64,000 nucleotides of DNA from contig NZ_JAGOPN010000002.1 of assembly GCF_017991995.1 (NCBI RefSeq), forward strand, positions 62,001 to 126,000, written 5' to 3'. The notes beneath the pieces are model-generated. The model was given only the letters and a program-made list of their open reading frames with translations, searched no databases and had not been told where the DNA came from. The translations under genes were made by a program, and so were the position numbers. Below are positions 8,357 to 19,800 of this stretch, piece after piece (positions within the stretch are counted from its first letter, which is position 1; each line of letters opens with the position of its first letter). The DNA is from Pseudacidovorax sp. (lineage in GTDB: Bacteria > Pseudomonadota > Gammaproteobacteria > Burkholderiales > Burkholderiaceae_C).

Positions 8357-9300
8357 TGAAAAGACGCACCGCACTCTCGGCGCTCGGCGCCGCCACACTG
8401 ACCGCCGCGGCGCTGCCCGCCCGCGCGCAGGGCACGACGAAGATCGTGTTCGGCTTCACGGCCGTGACCGACTTCGCCACGGTCTTCGTGGCCAAGGAAG
8501 AGGGTTACTTCACCAAGCGCGCGCTGGACGTGGAGCCCAAGTTCATCCCGCTCAACTCGACCATCCCGGCCGCATTGCAGTCCGACTCGCTCACCATCGG
8601 GGGGCCCACGCCCTCGGTCTTCCTGCAGGCGGTGGATGGCGGCCTGGACCTGGTGCTGGTGGCCGGCGGCGGCCTCACGGCCAAGAGCATCACGGGCTTC
8701 GGCCTGGTGGCGCGCGCCGGCTCGGGCATCAAGAATGCGCAGGACTGCGTGGGCAAGAAGATCGGCGTGCCAGGCCTGAGCGCCTTCCTGCACGTGACCT
8801 TCCGCGCCTGGCTCAAGGACCAGGGCGTGGACTACCGCAAGGTCAACTTCGTCGAGGCCGCCTTCCCGCAGCATGCGGACCTGCTGCGCGGCGGCTCGGT
8901 GGACGCGGTGGTGTCGGCCGATCCCTTCATGAGCCGCATCACCGAATCGGGCGCGGGCTACGTGGCGAGCTACTACTCCACCTTCCTGCCCGAGGGCAAC
9001 CAGACCATCGTGCACGCCGCCCGCCGCGACTGGGCCGAGAAGAACCCGCAGGCGGTGCGCGGCTTCCGCGAGTCGCTGGTGGAGGCGGCGGCCTTCATGG
9101 GCCAGGCGAAGAACGACGCCCGCGTGCGCGCCGCCATCGGCAAGTACATCAAGCTGCCGCCCGAGGTGCTGGCCAAGGTGCAGATCTCGCCGCCCGGGCC
9201 GGTGGTCACCGACAAGCAGCTGGCCTACTGGGTGGGGCTGATGAAGGACCAGGACATGCTCAAGGGCGCGCCCGACGTGGCGCGGCTGATCGCGCGCTGA
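8356..9300 (+). CDS. ABC transporter substrate-binding protein (NMT1/SsuA-like)
   Basis: A 314-residue periplasmic binding protein. The N-terminus MKRRTALSALGAATLTAAAL with cleavage near ALPARAQG resembles a twin-arginine or Sec signal. The mature part has the NMT1/SsuA/TauA fold signature (TKIVFGFTAVTDFATVFVAK and YRKVNFVEAAFPQHADLLRG). Homologues bind sulfonates, thiamine precursors, nitrate or small aromatic acids. Here the downstream enzymes argue for an organic acid or aromatic substrate rather than a sulfonate. It is translationally coupled to the TetR gene by overlap. Confidence 0.88.
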   Translation: MKRRTALSALGAATLTAAALPARAQGTTKIVFGFTAVTDFATVFVAKEEGYFTKRALDVEPKFIPLNSTIPAALQSDSLTIGGPTPSVFLQAVDGGLDLVLVAGGGLTAKSITGFGLVARAGSGIKNAQDCVGKKIGVPGLSAFLHVTFRAWLKDQGVDYRKVNFVEAAFPQHADLLRGGSVDAVVSADPFMSRITESGAGYVASYYSTFLPEGNQTIVHAARRDWAEKNPQAVRGFRESLVEAAAFMGQAKNDARVRAAIGKYIKLPPEVLAKVQISPPGPVVTDKQLAYWVGLMKDQDMLKGAPDVARLIAR

Positions 9301-9315
9301 GGCGGTTCGCACGTC

Positions 9316-10147
<832 letters not shown>

Positions 10148-10155
<8 letters not shown>

Positions 10156-10981
10156 GCGGGCTGCGCACCACACGGCCGTTCGCGCCGGGCCTGTCGAAGC
10201 GCCGCCCCGCAGCTCGACCATCCCGCGCGCCCTGGCACGCCTGCGCCCCTGGGCCATCCCCGCCCTGCTGCTGCTCGCATTCGAGCTCTACGCCCGCCGC
10301 GCGTCGGCCCTGGGCAGCGATTCGCTGGCGCCCGTGAGTGCGGCGGTGAAAGCCTGGTGGGGCGCAGCCTTGGACGGCTCGCTCTGGCAGGCCACCGCCT
10401 TCACCCTCGGCACTGCCGCCCTCGGCCTGGGGGTCGGCGCCCTGCTCGCCCTGGCCGGCGGCATCGCGCTGGGCCTCTCGGCACGCGCGGCCCGCATGGG
10501 CTTCATGACCACCGAGCTGCTGCGCACTGTGCCCTCGGTGGCACTCATCCCGCTGGCCATGCTGATGTTCGGCTTCGGCGTGCGCATGGAGATGGCGGTG
10601 GTCGCCTTCGCCACCTTCTGGCCGCTGATGCTGCTGGTGCAGGCCGCCGTGCGACAGGTGGAGCCGCGGCTGCTGGAGGTGAGCCGCGTGCTCGGCCTGT
10701 CGGCGCGCGAGCGCGCCTTCAAGATCGTGCTGCCGGCCATCGCGCCGCGGCTCTTCGTCGCGCTGCGCCTGGGCGTGGCCGTGGCGCTGGTGGTGGCCGT
10801 GACGGTGGAGATCGCCGCCAACCCTAACGGCATGGGCTACGCCATGATGATCGCGCAGCAGAGCTTCGACCCTGCGCTGATGCTGGCCTGGCTGGGCTGG
10901 ATCGGCGTGGTGGGCTATGCGATCAACGCGGGCATGCTGCGGCTGCAGCAGCGCGTGGGTCGTCGCATGGGGGCCGCATGA
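10148..10981 (+). CDS. ABC transporter permease (SsuC/TauC type), first of two
   Basis: A 277-residue inner membrane protein with about six helices. The EAA loop region is seen at VEPRLLEVSRVLGLSARERA followed by FKIVLPAIAP. The first about 40 residues (AERAAHHTAVRAGPVEAPPR) are hydrophilic and variable, and their DNA contains a degenerate copy of a dispersed genomic repeat (10176-10199). It is coupled to the ATPase gene by overlap. With the next gene it probably forms a heterodimeric channel, unusual for Ssu/Tau systems, which normally have a single permease gene. Confidence 0.9.
10176..10199 (+). repeat. Degenerate dispersed repeat inside the permease coding region
   Basis: CCGTTCGCGCCGGGCCTGTC followed by GAAG differs at about three positions from the consensus CCGTTCGCCCTGAGCCTGTC-GAAG, which recurs in many beta- and alphaproteobacterial genomes. 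Here it encodes residues of the variable N-terminal tail of the permease. A second, opposite-strand copy is at 19704-19726. Confidence 0.5.
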
Positions 10982-11757
10982 ACGAGCGCCTGAAGATGAG
11001 CAGCTGGCTGGGCTCGGCCCTGGTGCTCTGCGCACTGATCGCGCTGTGGTGGCTGGCCAGCAACCTGGGCTGGGTCAGCCGCGTCTTCCTGCCCACGCCG
11101 CAGGCGACGTGGGACGCGCTGGCCGAGGGCTTCAACCTGCGCGGCAACGGCCATGGCGAACTGGCAGGCTGGACGCTGGACACCGTCGGCCGCATGCTGC
11201 AGGGCTGGCTGCTGGCCTCGCTCGCGGGTGTGGCGCTGGGCGTGTTCATCGGCGCCTCGGCCGCGGCCCGGGCATGGCTGCAGCCCATGCTGGAGTTCAT
11301 CCGGCCGCTGCCGGCCTCGGCCGTGCTGCCGGTGGCCATCGCCATCTTCGGGCTGAGCCCGCGCATGGTGCTGGTGGTGGTGGCATTCGGCGCGATGTGG
11401 CCGGTGCTGCTGGCGACGGTGCATGGCCTGGCGACCGTCGATGCGCGGCTGGCCGAGGTCACGCGCTGCCTGCAGCTGTCCCGCACCGCCTTCATCCTCA
11501 AGATCGGCCTGCCGCACGCCATGCCCGACATCCTGGCCGGCATGCGCCTGGCCCTCACCGTCGCGCTGATCGTGGCGGTGGTGGGCGAAATGATCGCCTC
11601 GCAGGGCGGCCTGGGCCAGGCCATCCTGCTGGCGGCACGCGCCTTCCGGGCCAGCGAGCTGTTCGCCGGCATCGTGCTGCTGGGGCTGATCGGCTTCGTC
11701 AGCAATGGCTTGCTGGCCTTCGCAGAACACAAATTGCTGCGCTGGCAGCGGCCCTGA
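10978..11757 (+). CDS. ABC transporter permease (SsuC/TauC type), second of two
   Basis: A 259-residue inner membrane permease with the EAA-type loop LAEVTRCLQLSRTAFILKIG and the following LPHAMPDILAGMRLAL. The start ATGA overlaps the stop of the preceding permease gene. The sequence is clearly paralogous in fold to the first permease but divergent, which supports a heterodimer. Substrate is unknown. Confidence 0.9.
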   Translation: MNERLKMSSWLGSALVLCALIALWWLASNLGWVSRVFLPTPQATWDALAEGFNLRGNGHGELAGWTLDTVGRMLQGWLLASLAGVALGVFIGASAAARAWLQPMLEFIRPLPASAVLPVAIAIFGLSPRMVLVVVAFGAMWPVLLATVHGLATVDARLAEVTRCLQLSRTAFILKIGLPHAMPDILAGMRLALTVALIVAVVGEMIASQGGLGQAILLAARAFRASELFAGIVLLGLIGFVSNGLLAFAEHKLLRWQRP

Positions 11758-11794
11758 ACCCCACACACCACACACACCCACAAGGAGACCCGCC

Positions 11795-12601
11795 ATGCCC
11801 CGCAGATTCGTCGACCTTTCCATCTACCTCGAGAACGACGTGGTGAGCGACCCGCCGCCCTTCGCGCCCAAGATCCAGTACTTCACGCACGAGAACACGG
11901 TCGAACAGATCGTGCCCTTCTTCCCCGGCCTGCAGAAGGCCGACCTGCCCGACGGCGAGGGCTGGGCGGTGGAGCAGGTGCAGCTGTCCACGCACAACGG
12001 CACGCACCTGGATGCGCCCTACCACTTCCACTCGACCATGGACAAGGCGCTGGGCGAGAAGAAGCCCGCCATCACCATCGATGCCGTGCCGCTGGAGTGG
12101 TGCTTCCAGCCCGGCGTGAAGCTGGACTTCCGCCACTTCGCCGACGGCTACGTGGTGACGGCCGCCGACGTGGAGGCCGAGTTGGCGCGCATCGGCCACG
12201 TGCTCAAGCCGCTGGAGATCGTGGTGGTCAACACCCGCGCCGGCGAGCGCTACGGCCAGAACGATTATGTCTCCAGCGGCTGCGGCATGGGCTACGAGGC
12301 CACCATGTACCTGCTGGAGCGCGGCGTGCGCCTGACCGGCACCGACGGCTGGAGCTGGGACGCGCCCTTCGTCCACACCGCGCAGAAATACGGCGAGACC
12401 AAGGACGCCGGCCTGATCTGGGAAGGCCACAAGGCCGGCCGCGACATCGGCTACTGCCACATCGAGAAGCTGCACAACCTGGAGGCGCTGCCGCCCGATG
12501 GCTTCTTCATCAGCTGCTTCCCGCACAAGATCCGTGGCGCGTCCGCAGGCTGGACGCGCGCCGTCGCCATCTTCGACGACACCCTGATGGCCTCAGCCTG
12601 A
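11795..12601 (+). CDS. Cyclase-family metal-dependent hydrolase
   Basis: A 268-residue cytoplasmic enzyme of the cyclase/kynurenine formamidase superfamily. The metal-binding motif H-x-G-T-H-x-D-x-P-x-H is present as HNGTHLDAPYH at residues 67-77. Members hydrolyse or isomerise amides and lactone-like rings (kynurenine formamidase, isatin hydrolase, polyketide cyclases). AAGGAG sits 8 bases before the ATG. It lies between the transporter genes and fumarylacetoacetase, so the operon probably imports a cyclic or N-acyl aromatic compound and opens it. Confidence 0.88.
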   Translation: MPRRFVDLSIYLENDVVSDPPPFAPKIQYFTHENTVEQIVPFFPGLQKADLPDGEGWAVEQVQLSTHNGTHLDAPYHFHSTMDKALGEKKPAITIDAVPLEWCFQPGVKLDFRHFADGYVVTAADVEAELARIGHVLKPLEIVVVNTRAGERYGQNDYVSSGCGMGYEATMYLLERGVRLTGTDGWSWDAPFVHTAQKYGETKDAGLIWEGHKAGRDIGYCHIEKLHNLEALPPDGFFISCFPHKIRGASAGWTRAVAIFDDTLMASA

Positions 12602-12613
12602 GGAGCGGCATCG

Positions 12614-13936
12614 ATGACGCTCGACCGCACCCACGACGCCCGCGCGCGCAGCTGGCTGGCCAGCGCCAACGCATCGGGCGGTGACTTCCCGATCCAGAAC
12701 CTGCCCTTCGGCGTGTTCCGCCGCGCGGGCAGCCACGAGGCCTTCCGCGGCGGCGTGGCCATCGGCGACCAGGTGATCGACCTGCAGGCCGCTGCCGCCA
12801 CCGGCGCCTTCACGGGAATGGCCGCGAAGGCCTTGCAGGCCGCATCGCAACCCACGCTCAATGCGCTGATGGCGATGGGCCCCGAGGCCTGGCACGCGCT
12901 GCGCCTTGCGCTCTTCGATGCATTGATCGACGGCGCCACGGGCCCGGCCGCCGACGCGCTGCGCGCCGCGCTCGTGCCGCAGGCCCAGGCCGAGATGGGC
13001 CTGCCCAGCCGCATCGGCGACTACACCGACTTCTACACCTCGGTGCACCACGCGGTGAACGTAGGCCGGGTGCTCAAGCCCGACGATCCGCTCACGCCCA
13101 ACTTCCGCTGGCTGCCCATCGCGTACCACGGTCGCGCCTCCAGCGTGGTGCCGAGCGGCACGGCCTTCCACCGGCCCATGGGCCAGGCCATGCCCCCCGG
13201 CGCCAGCGCGCCGCAGTACGGCCCCTGCCGCCGGCTGGACTATGAGCTGGAGATGGGCTTCTACGTGGGCCCCGGCAATGCCCAGGGCCGGCCCATCGGC
13301 ATCGGCGAGGCCGAATCGCACATCTTCGGCATGTGCCTGCTCAACGACTGGTCGGCGCGCGACCACCAGTTCTGGGAAATGGCGCCGCTCGGCCCCTTCC
13401 TGGGCAAGAACTTCTGCACCAGCGTGTCGCCCTGGGTGGTGACGATGGAGGCGCTCGCGCCCTACCGCGTGGCCTTCGAACGTTCGAACGACGAGCCGCA
13501 GCCGCTCGCCTACCTGGACAGCCCCGCCAACCGCGAAGCGGGCGGCGTGGACGTGCAGCTGGAAGTGCGCCTGCAGAGCCCGCGGCACCGTGAGGCGGGG
13601 CATGCCGGCGACCGCCTGTCGGCCACCAGCTTCCGCCACCAGTACTGGACCCTGGCGCAGATGGTGGCGCAGCACACGGTGGGCGGCTGCAACCTGCAGC
13701 CGGGCGACCTGCTGGGCACCGGCACCATCTCCGGGCCCACGCCGGGCGAGGCGGGCGCCATCGTCGAACTGTCGCGCGGCGGCACGCAGGCCATCGACCT
13801 GCCGGCCACCGGCGAGACGCGCACCTTCCTGGAGGACGGCGACACCGTGATCCTGCGCGGCTGGTGCGAGCGCGAGGGCCATGCCCGCATCGGCTTCGGC
13901 GAATGCCGGGGCGAGGTGCTGCCGGCGGTGGGATAG
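12614..13936 (+). CDS. fahA: Fumarylacetoacetase
   Basis: A 440-residue enzyme with the N-terminal FAA domain (NLPFGVFRRAGSHEAFRGGV) and the C-terminal FAH catalytic domain. The catalytic and metal-binding segments are DYTDFYTSVHHAVNVG, LDYELEMGFYVG and NDWSARDHQFWE. The family hydrolyses 4-fumarylacetoacetate to fumarate and acetoacetate, the last step of homogentisate and tyrosine degradation. No homogentisate dioxygenase is in the window. GAGGAG precedes the ATG, and the gene lies 12 bases after the cyclase gene, so it belongs to the same operon. It may act on a substituted fumarylacetoacetate. Confidence 0.93.
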   Translation: MTLDRTHDARARSWLASANASGGDFPIQNLPFGVFRRAGSHEAFRGGVAIGDQVIDLQAAAATGAFTGMAAKALQAASQPTLNALMAMGPEAWHALRLALFDALIDGATGPAADALRAALVPQAQAEMGLPSRIGDYTDFYTSVHHAVNVGRVLKPDDPLTPNFRWLPIAYHGRASSVVPSGTAFHRPMGQAMPPGASAPQYGPCRRLDYELEMGFYVGPGNAQGRPIGIGEAESHIFGMCLLNDWSARDHQFWEMAPLGPFLGKNFCTSVSPWVVTMEALAPYRVAFERSNDEPQPLAYLDSPANREAGGVDVQLEVRLQSPRHREAGHAGDRLSATSFRHQYWTLAQMVAQHTVGGCNLQPGDLLGTGTISGPTPGEAGAIVELSRGGTQAIDLPATGETRTFLEDGDTVILRGWCEREGHARIGFGECRGEVLPAVG

Positions 13937-14019
13937 CGAGGGCGGCGCATCGACGTCAGCAGCGCCAGCCGTTCAGCCCATCCAGCACAGTGCTGGCAAT
14001 GGCCGGCCGGACCGCTCGG

Positions 14020-14454
14020 TCAGGGCAGTCGGAACAGACTGGTGACCATGGCGTCCAGCACCTGCACGTCGTGCTGGTTGAACAGCTGCCAGCGCCAGCG
14101 CAGGATGCCCAGGTGCGCCTTGGTGTCGGAGCGGCGCGCCTCGACCACCTCGGCCCGCAGGCGCAGCGTGTCGCCGGGCCGCACGGGCCGGGACCAGCGG
14201 ATCTGGTCGATGCCCGGCGAGGCGAAGGATTCGGAGTCGTGCAGCGCCGCCTGCACCACCAGCCGCATGGCGATGGCGCAGGTGTGCCAGCCGCTGGCGA
14301 TGAGTCCGCCGAACACGCCCTCGGCCGCCGCCTCGGGATCGGTGTGGAACCACTGCGGGTCCCACTGGCGGGCAAAGCCGAGCACCTCTTCCTCGGTAAC
14401 GGCATGCGGACCGGCCTCGATGACCTGACCCGGGCGGAACTCGGCAAACTTCAT
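14020..14454 (-). CDS. MaoC-like hotdog dehydratase
   Basis: A 144-residue hotdog-fold protein of the MaoC/(R)-enoyl-CoA hydratase family. The hydratase-like segment reads GLIASGWHTCAIAMRLVVQA, and the region DPQWFHTDPEAA holds the His/Asp pair expected in MaoC enzymes. The ATG at 14454 gives the family length; longer in-frame extensions are shadow sequence. It probably hydrates an enoyl-CoA. It lies 16 bases after the cupin gene and downstream of boxA on the same strand, so it may act on a product of ring cleavage, but this link is inferred only from position. Confidence 0.85.
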   Translation of the reverse strand: MKFAEFRPGQVIEAGPHAVTEEEVLGFARQWDPQWFHTDPEAAAEGVFGGLIASGWHTCAIAMRLVVQAALHDSESFASPGIDQIRWSRPVRPGDTLRLRAEVVEARRSDTKAHLGILRWRWQLFNQHDVQVLDAMVTSLFRLP

Positions 14455-14470
14455 CCGGTGCGCAACCGCC

Positions 14471-14830
14471 TCAGCGGGGCGCTTCCTCCAGCGGCGGCAT
14501 GGCCTGCGCATGCAGCCGGGCGACCCAGTAGGTCGCACCGTCGGGGCCATAGCGCTCCTCGTGCGGCTGATCGGGCGCCAGCACGAAACGGTCACCGCGG
14601 TGCAGCACCCGGGTCTCGCCACCGACGGTGAGGGTCAGCTCGCCCTGCACCATCAAGGCTTCCACCGCGAAGGGATGGCCGTGGCTGGCGACCTGCGTGT
14701 CCGGCTCCCACATGCGCTCGGCCACCTCGTCGAAGCCGCGCTTGCGCGCCTGCGCCTCGTAGGCGGAAAAGCTGGGCAGCGCATCGGGGGCGATGGGGGC
14801 GGGGAAGGTGACGCTGGCGGGAGGATTCAT
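14471..14830 (-). CDS. Cupin-domain protein
   Basis: A 119-residue single cupin domain. Cupin motif 1 is seen as HGHPFAVEALMVQGELTLTV and motif 2 as DRFVLAPDQPHEERYGPDG, with His residues suitable for one metal. The N-terminal SFSAYEAQARKRGFDEVAER resembles a short group of cupins often found near catabolic genes. No enzymatic role is assigned; it could be a metal-dependent isomerase or a ligand sensor. It is 124 bases downstream of boxA on the same strand. Confidence 0.8.
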   Translation of the reverse strand: MNPPASVTFPAPIAPDALPSFSAYEAQARKRGFDEVAERMWEPDTQVASHGHPFAVEALMVQGELTLTVGGETRVLHRGDRFVLAPDQPHEERYGPDGATYWVARLHAQAMPPLEEAPR

Positions 14831-14954
14831 CAGGGGCTCCGTGGCGAGGTGGGCCGGAAACGGCGACCCGCAAGTGTCTCGCGTCCGATGGCACTCTGGC
14901 GAGCCGACGTTCTCTATGGGCTCGATCGTGCACGTGCCCCCGGCCGTCTGTCCG

Positions 14955-16235
14955 TCAGTACGTCTCCAAGTGCAGCCGCCCTTCCTGCTTGAGCCGCGCG
15001 GCGATCTGTTCCCAGTCCAGGCCGGCCTCGTGGGCCACGTCGCGCAGGGCCAGCACCACGCCTTCCTCCATGCTCTTGAGCCCGCAGACATAGAAGTGGG
15101 CGGCCTCGTCGCGCAGCAGCAGGGCCAGGTCGGCGGCGCGGTCGCGCATCAGGTCCTGCACGTACTTCTTCGGCTGGCCGGGCGTGCGGGAGAAGGCCAG
15201 GTTGATGTCGATGAAGTCCTTGGGCAGGCTGGTCAGCGGGCCGAAGTAGGGAAGTTCCTGCTGGGTGCGGGCGCCGAAGAAGAGCATCAGCTTGCCGCCC
15301 TCGAACTTGCCGCTCTTGCGAAGGCGCCGCCGCCATTCGGTCATGGCCCGCATCGGCGCGCTGCCGGTGCCGGTGCAGATCATCACGATGTGCGACTTCG
15401 GGTGGTTCGGCATCAGGAAGCTGCTGCCGAAGGGGCCGACCACCTGTACCGTGTCGCCCACCTTGAGATCGCACAGGTAGTTGGAGCAGATGCCGCGCAC
15501 GGCCTGGCCCTGGTGGTCCTGCGTGACGCGCTTCACCGTCAGCGACAGGTTGTTGTAGCCCGGGCGCTCGCCGTTGCGCGCGCTGGCCACCGAGTACTGG
15601 CGCGGCTGGTGCGCGCGGCCAAGCGCATCGGCGCCCGGCGGCACGATGCCGATGGACTGGCCCTCCAGCACCGGGAAGGGCATGGCGCCGAAATCGAGCA
15701 CGATGTGGTGCGTCTCGCTGTCGAAGCCCGCTTCGGTGCAGTTAAAGTTGCCCGTCACCGTGGCGGTGATGGGGCTCTTGGGCGCATGCAGGTTGGTGTA
15801 CGGATGCGCGGCCGACCAGGGCGGGCGGGTGGCGCCGTAGCTGGCCGAGTGGAAGGGCGCGGTGCCCGGCTCGGCCACGGCGTCCGCATTCGCCGGTGCA
15901 GCCGCGGGCGCGACCTCGGCGGCATCGGCGGGCACGCCTTCGGCCGCCAGTTGCTCTGACGTGAGTTCCGCGGGCAGCTCATCCCACAGCAGCTGTTCCT
16001 CGATCGGGTAGGCCTTGGCCGCCGGCACCGTGCGCCAGTTGTCGATGGAGCCCGTCGGGCAGGGCGAGATGCAGGCCATGCAGCCGTTGCAAACGTCGGC
16101 CTTGACCACGTAATTGCGGTCGTCGTGCGTGATCGCCCCGATGGGGCAGGTGGCCTCGCAGGTGTTGCAGCGGATGCAGATCTCGGGGTCGATCAGGTGC
16201 TGCTTGATCACGGCCACGTCCACAGCCATGTCCAT
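14955..16235 (-). CDS. boxA: Benzoyl-CoA 2,3-epoxidase reductase component
   Basis: A 426-residue iron-sulfur flavoprotein that passes electrons from NADPH to BoxB. Two ferredoxin-type 4Fe-4S motifs lie at the N-terminus (Cys20/23/26/30 in [12 protein letters not shown] and Cys49/52/55/59 in [12 protein letters not shown]). A low-complexity Ala/Glu/Pro linker at about 85-125 follows, then an FNR-like FAD domain (RQYSVAS) and a pyridine nucleotide motif ([13 protein letters not shown]). This domain order is specific to BoxA. It is downstream of boxB on the same strand, separated by a 105-base gap that contains a strong hairpin. Confidence 0.96.
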   Translation of the reverse strand: MDMAVDVAVIKQHLIDPEICIRCNTCEATCPIGAITHDDRNYVVKADVCNGCMACISPCPTGSIDNWRTVPAAKAYPIEEQLLWDELPAELTSEQLAAEGVPADAAEVAPAAAPANADAVAEPGTAPFHSASYGATRPPWSAAHPYTNLHAPKSPITATVTGNFNCTEAGFDSETHHIVLDFGAMPFPVLEGQSIGIVPPGADALGRAHQPRQYSVASARNGERPGYNNLSLTVKRVTQDHQGQAVRGICSNYLCDLKVGDTVQVVGPFGSSFLMPNHPKSHIVMICTGTGSAPMRAMTEWRRRLRKSGKFEGGKLMLFFGARTQQELPYFGPLTSLPKDFIDINLAFSRTPGQPKKYVQDLMRDRAADLALLLRDEAAHFYVCGLKSMEEGVVLALRDVAHEAGLDWEQIAARLKQEGRLHLETY

Positions 16236-16301
16236 CGTGTGTCTCCTTGCCGGCCTTGGCGACCGATGTGGGGGTGGGCCGGCAATCCGGGCCCCGGCGT
16301 C

Positions 16302-16324
16302 GGCCGTCCCTCTTCAGGACGGCC
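16302..16324. other. Perfect 8-bp hairpin between boxB and boxA
   Basis: GGCCGTCC (16302-16309) and GGACGGCC (16317-16324) flank the loop CTCTTCA in the boxB-boxA gap. There is no U-run, so it is more likely an mRNA-stability or processing element than a terminator. It could set unequal levels of oxygenase and reductase. Confidence 0.45.
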
Positions 16325-16340
16325 TCGGCGCATTGTGGGT

Positions 16341-17768
16341 TCAGGCGAAGCGCACGTACTCGAAATCGACGGGCTGGCGGTTGATGCCCATGACCGGCGG
16401 CGCGATCCAGTTGGCGAACTTGCCGGGCTCGACCACGCGGCCCATGAGCGAGGCGACGAAGGCGCGGTCCTCGTCGGTGGGCAGCCATTCCTTCTTCTTC
16501 GCCTCCCATTCGGTCTCGCTCACCACGCGGCCGTCCGGCGACATGCGGATGCCGGCCAGGGCGCCGATGGCGCGGTTGAAGGCCTTGTGCGGCACCGTGA
16601 GGCGGAAGGGGATGCCCGCCTTCTCGATCACCTTGTTCCAGCGCCCAACGCCGGCCACCGAGTCCTTGATGAAGTCGTCGCGCAGCACCTCGTTGAGCGC
16701 ATTGAGCATCGGCACTTCCTTTTCCACCAGTTGGCCATCCTTGACCTCCAGGACCTTGTAGGTCTGGTTCTTGAGGACATGGTCGTCGGTGCGCTTGCCT
16801 TCTTCATAGCGGCCCTTGAGGCCCGAGCTGTAGAAGGTGGCGGCGTTGCTGGACTGGTCGGCGCCGAACAGGTCGATGGTCACCGAGTAGTGGAAGTTCA
16901 GGTAGCGCTGGATGGTCTCCAGGTCGATGGCGCCGGCTTCGCGCACCTTCTTCGGGTCGTCGGTCTTGAGCTCGTTCATCACCTGACAGGTGCGCTGGAT
17001 CACGCGGCTGACGCCCGACTCGCCCACGAACATGTGGTGGGCTTCTTCGGTCAACATGAACTTGGTGGTGCGCGCCAGCGGATCGAAGGCGGACTCGGCC
17101 AGGGCCGACAGCTGGAATTTGCCGTCGCGGTCGGTGAAGTAGGTGAACATGAAGAAGGCCAGCCAGTCCGGCGTCTTCTCGTTGAACGCACCCAGGATGC
17201 GGGGGTTGTTCTCGTCGCCGCTCTGGCGCTCCAGCAGGGCTTCGGCCTCTTCGCGACCGTCGCGGCCGAAGTGCTTGTGCAGCAGGTAGACCATGGCCCA
17301 CAGGTGGCGGCCCTCTTCCACGTTGACCTGGAAGAGGTTGCGCAGGTCGTACTGGCTGGGCGCCGTGAGGCCCAGGTGGCGCTGCTGCTCGACGGAGGCC
17401 GGCTCGGTGTCGCCCTGAGTGACGATGATGCGGCGCAGGTTGGCGCGGTGCTCACCGGGCACGTCCTGCCAGGCCTTCTCGCCCTTGTGGTCGCCGAAGT
17501 GGATCTCGCGGCTGGCGTCGCCCGGGTTCAGGAAGATGCCCCAGCGGTAGTCGCGCATCTTCACGTGGCCGAACTGGGCCCAGCCGTTGGGGTCCACGCT
17601 TACGGCCGTGCGCAGGTAGACGTCGAAGTTGGTGGAGCCTTCGGGGCCCACGTCGTCCCACCAGTTGATGAAGTTGGGCTGCCAGCCTTCGAGCGCGCGC
17701 TGCAGCGTGCGGTCCTCGGCCAGGTTGACGTTGTTGGGGATCTTCTCGCTGTAGTTGATGCTGCTCAT
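16341..17768 (-). CDS. boxB: Benzoyl-CoA 2,3-epoxidase oxygenase component
   Basis: A 475-residue di-iron oxygenase that converts benzoyl-CoA to its 2,3-epoxide. The predicted iron ligands are Glu152 and His155 (VNVEEGRHLW), Asp213 (YFTDRD), and Glu242 and His245 (LTEEAHHMF). These match the spacing known for Azoarcus evansii BoxB with an offset of two residues. The full length is present and no deviation is apparent. The gene is between boxC and boxA in one leftward operon, with short gaps. Confidence 0.97.
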   Translation of the reverse strand: MSSINYSEKIPNNVNLAEDRTLQRALEGWQPNFINWWDDVGPEGSTNFDVYLRTAVSVDPNGWAQFGHVKMRDYRWGIFLNPGDASREIHFGDHKGEKAWQDVPGEHRANLRRIIVTQGDTEPASVEQQRHLGLTAPSQYDLRNLFQVNVEEGRHLWAMVYLLHKHFGRDGREEAEALLERQSGDENNPRILGAFNEKTPDWLAFFMFTYFTDRDGKFQLSALAESAFDPLARTTKFMLTEEAHHMFVGESGVSRVIQRTCQVMNELKTDDPKKVREAGAIDLETIQRYLNFHYSVTIDLFGADQSSNAATFYSSGLKGRYEEGKRTDDHVLKNQTYKVLEVKDGQLVEKEVPMLNALNEVLRDDFIKDSVAGVGRWNKVIEKAGIPFRLTVPHKAFNRAIGALAGIRMSPDGRVVSETEWEAKKKEWLPTDEDRAFVASLMGRVVEPGKFANWIAPPVMGINRQPVDFEYVRFA

Positions 17769-17813
17769 GTCTCGACCTCTTTACTTGGAGAAATGGATGG
17801 GAGAGCCTGGGCG

Positions 17814-19505
<1,692 letters not shown>

Positions 19506-19560
19506 GGGGTGTCTCCTGGGTGGGTCAACCGGAAGCAATTTGCATGTTGCTTCGTCGATG

Positions 19561-19580
19561 ACATGCATCATCATGCATGT
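19561..19580. promoter_or_regulatory. BoxR/BzdR-type operator before boxC
   Basis: ACATGCATCATCATGCATGT is a 20-base palindrome with perfect 8-base arms containing TGCA-N6-TGCA. This is the operator architecture described for BzdR, the paralogue of BoxR. It lies 55-75 bases upstream of the boxC start, with TTGACTTGACG on the minus strand just upstream as a possible -35 region, so a bound repressor would cover the -10 region. Confidence 0.75.
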
Positions 19581-19703
19581 TTACGGGCGCGTCAAGTCAA
19601 GGCGGAGAAGGCCTGCCGGGTTTCGGGCTGGGGGAATCCCGAGGGAGCAACCAGGGCCGCGACGTGATCCGAGGCACTTCCTTCGCCTGCGCGCCGAGCC
19701 ATC

Positions 19704-19726
19704 TTCGACGAGCTCAGGGCGAACGG
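19704..19726 (-). repeat. Copy of a dispersed GTTCGCCCTGAGC-type repeat
   Basis: On the minus strand this reads CCGTTCGCCCTGAGCTCGTC followed by GAA, close to a short element common in intergenic regions of beta- and alphaproteobacteria. It lies just upstream of the mazEF-type pair. Confidence 0.6.
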
Positions 19727-19760
19727 CAGCAAGGCCAGATGACGTTGTTGCAAGGGGCTC

Positions 19761-19799
19761 TGGACAGGCCGGCGCTGGACGTAATAACATTGTTATTAC
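19761..19799 (+). promoter_or_regulatory. Promoter and palindromic operator of the mazEF-type pair
   Basis: A -35-like TGGACA (19761-19766) and a -10-like TAACAT (19785-19790) are separated by 18 bases. The AT-rich palindrome GTAATAAC-ATT-GTTATTAC (19781-19799) has perfect 8-base arms, overlaps the -10 and ends one base before the antitoxin ATG. Transcription would start only a few bases before the ATG, so the message would be nearly leaderless. The palindrome is the likely site of autorepression. Confidence 0.65.
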
Positions 19800-19800
19800 T

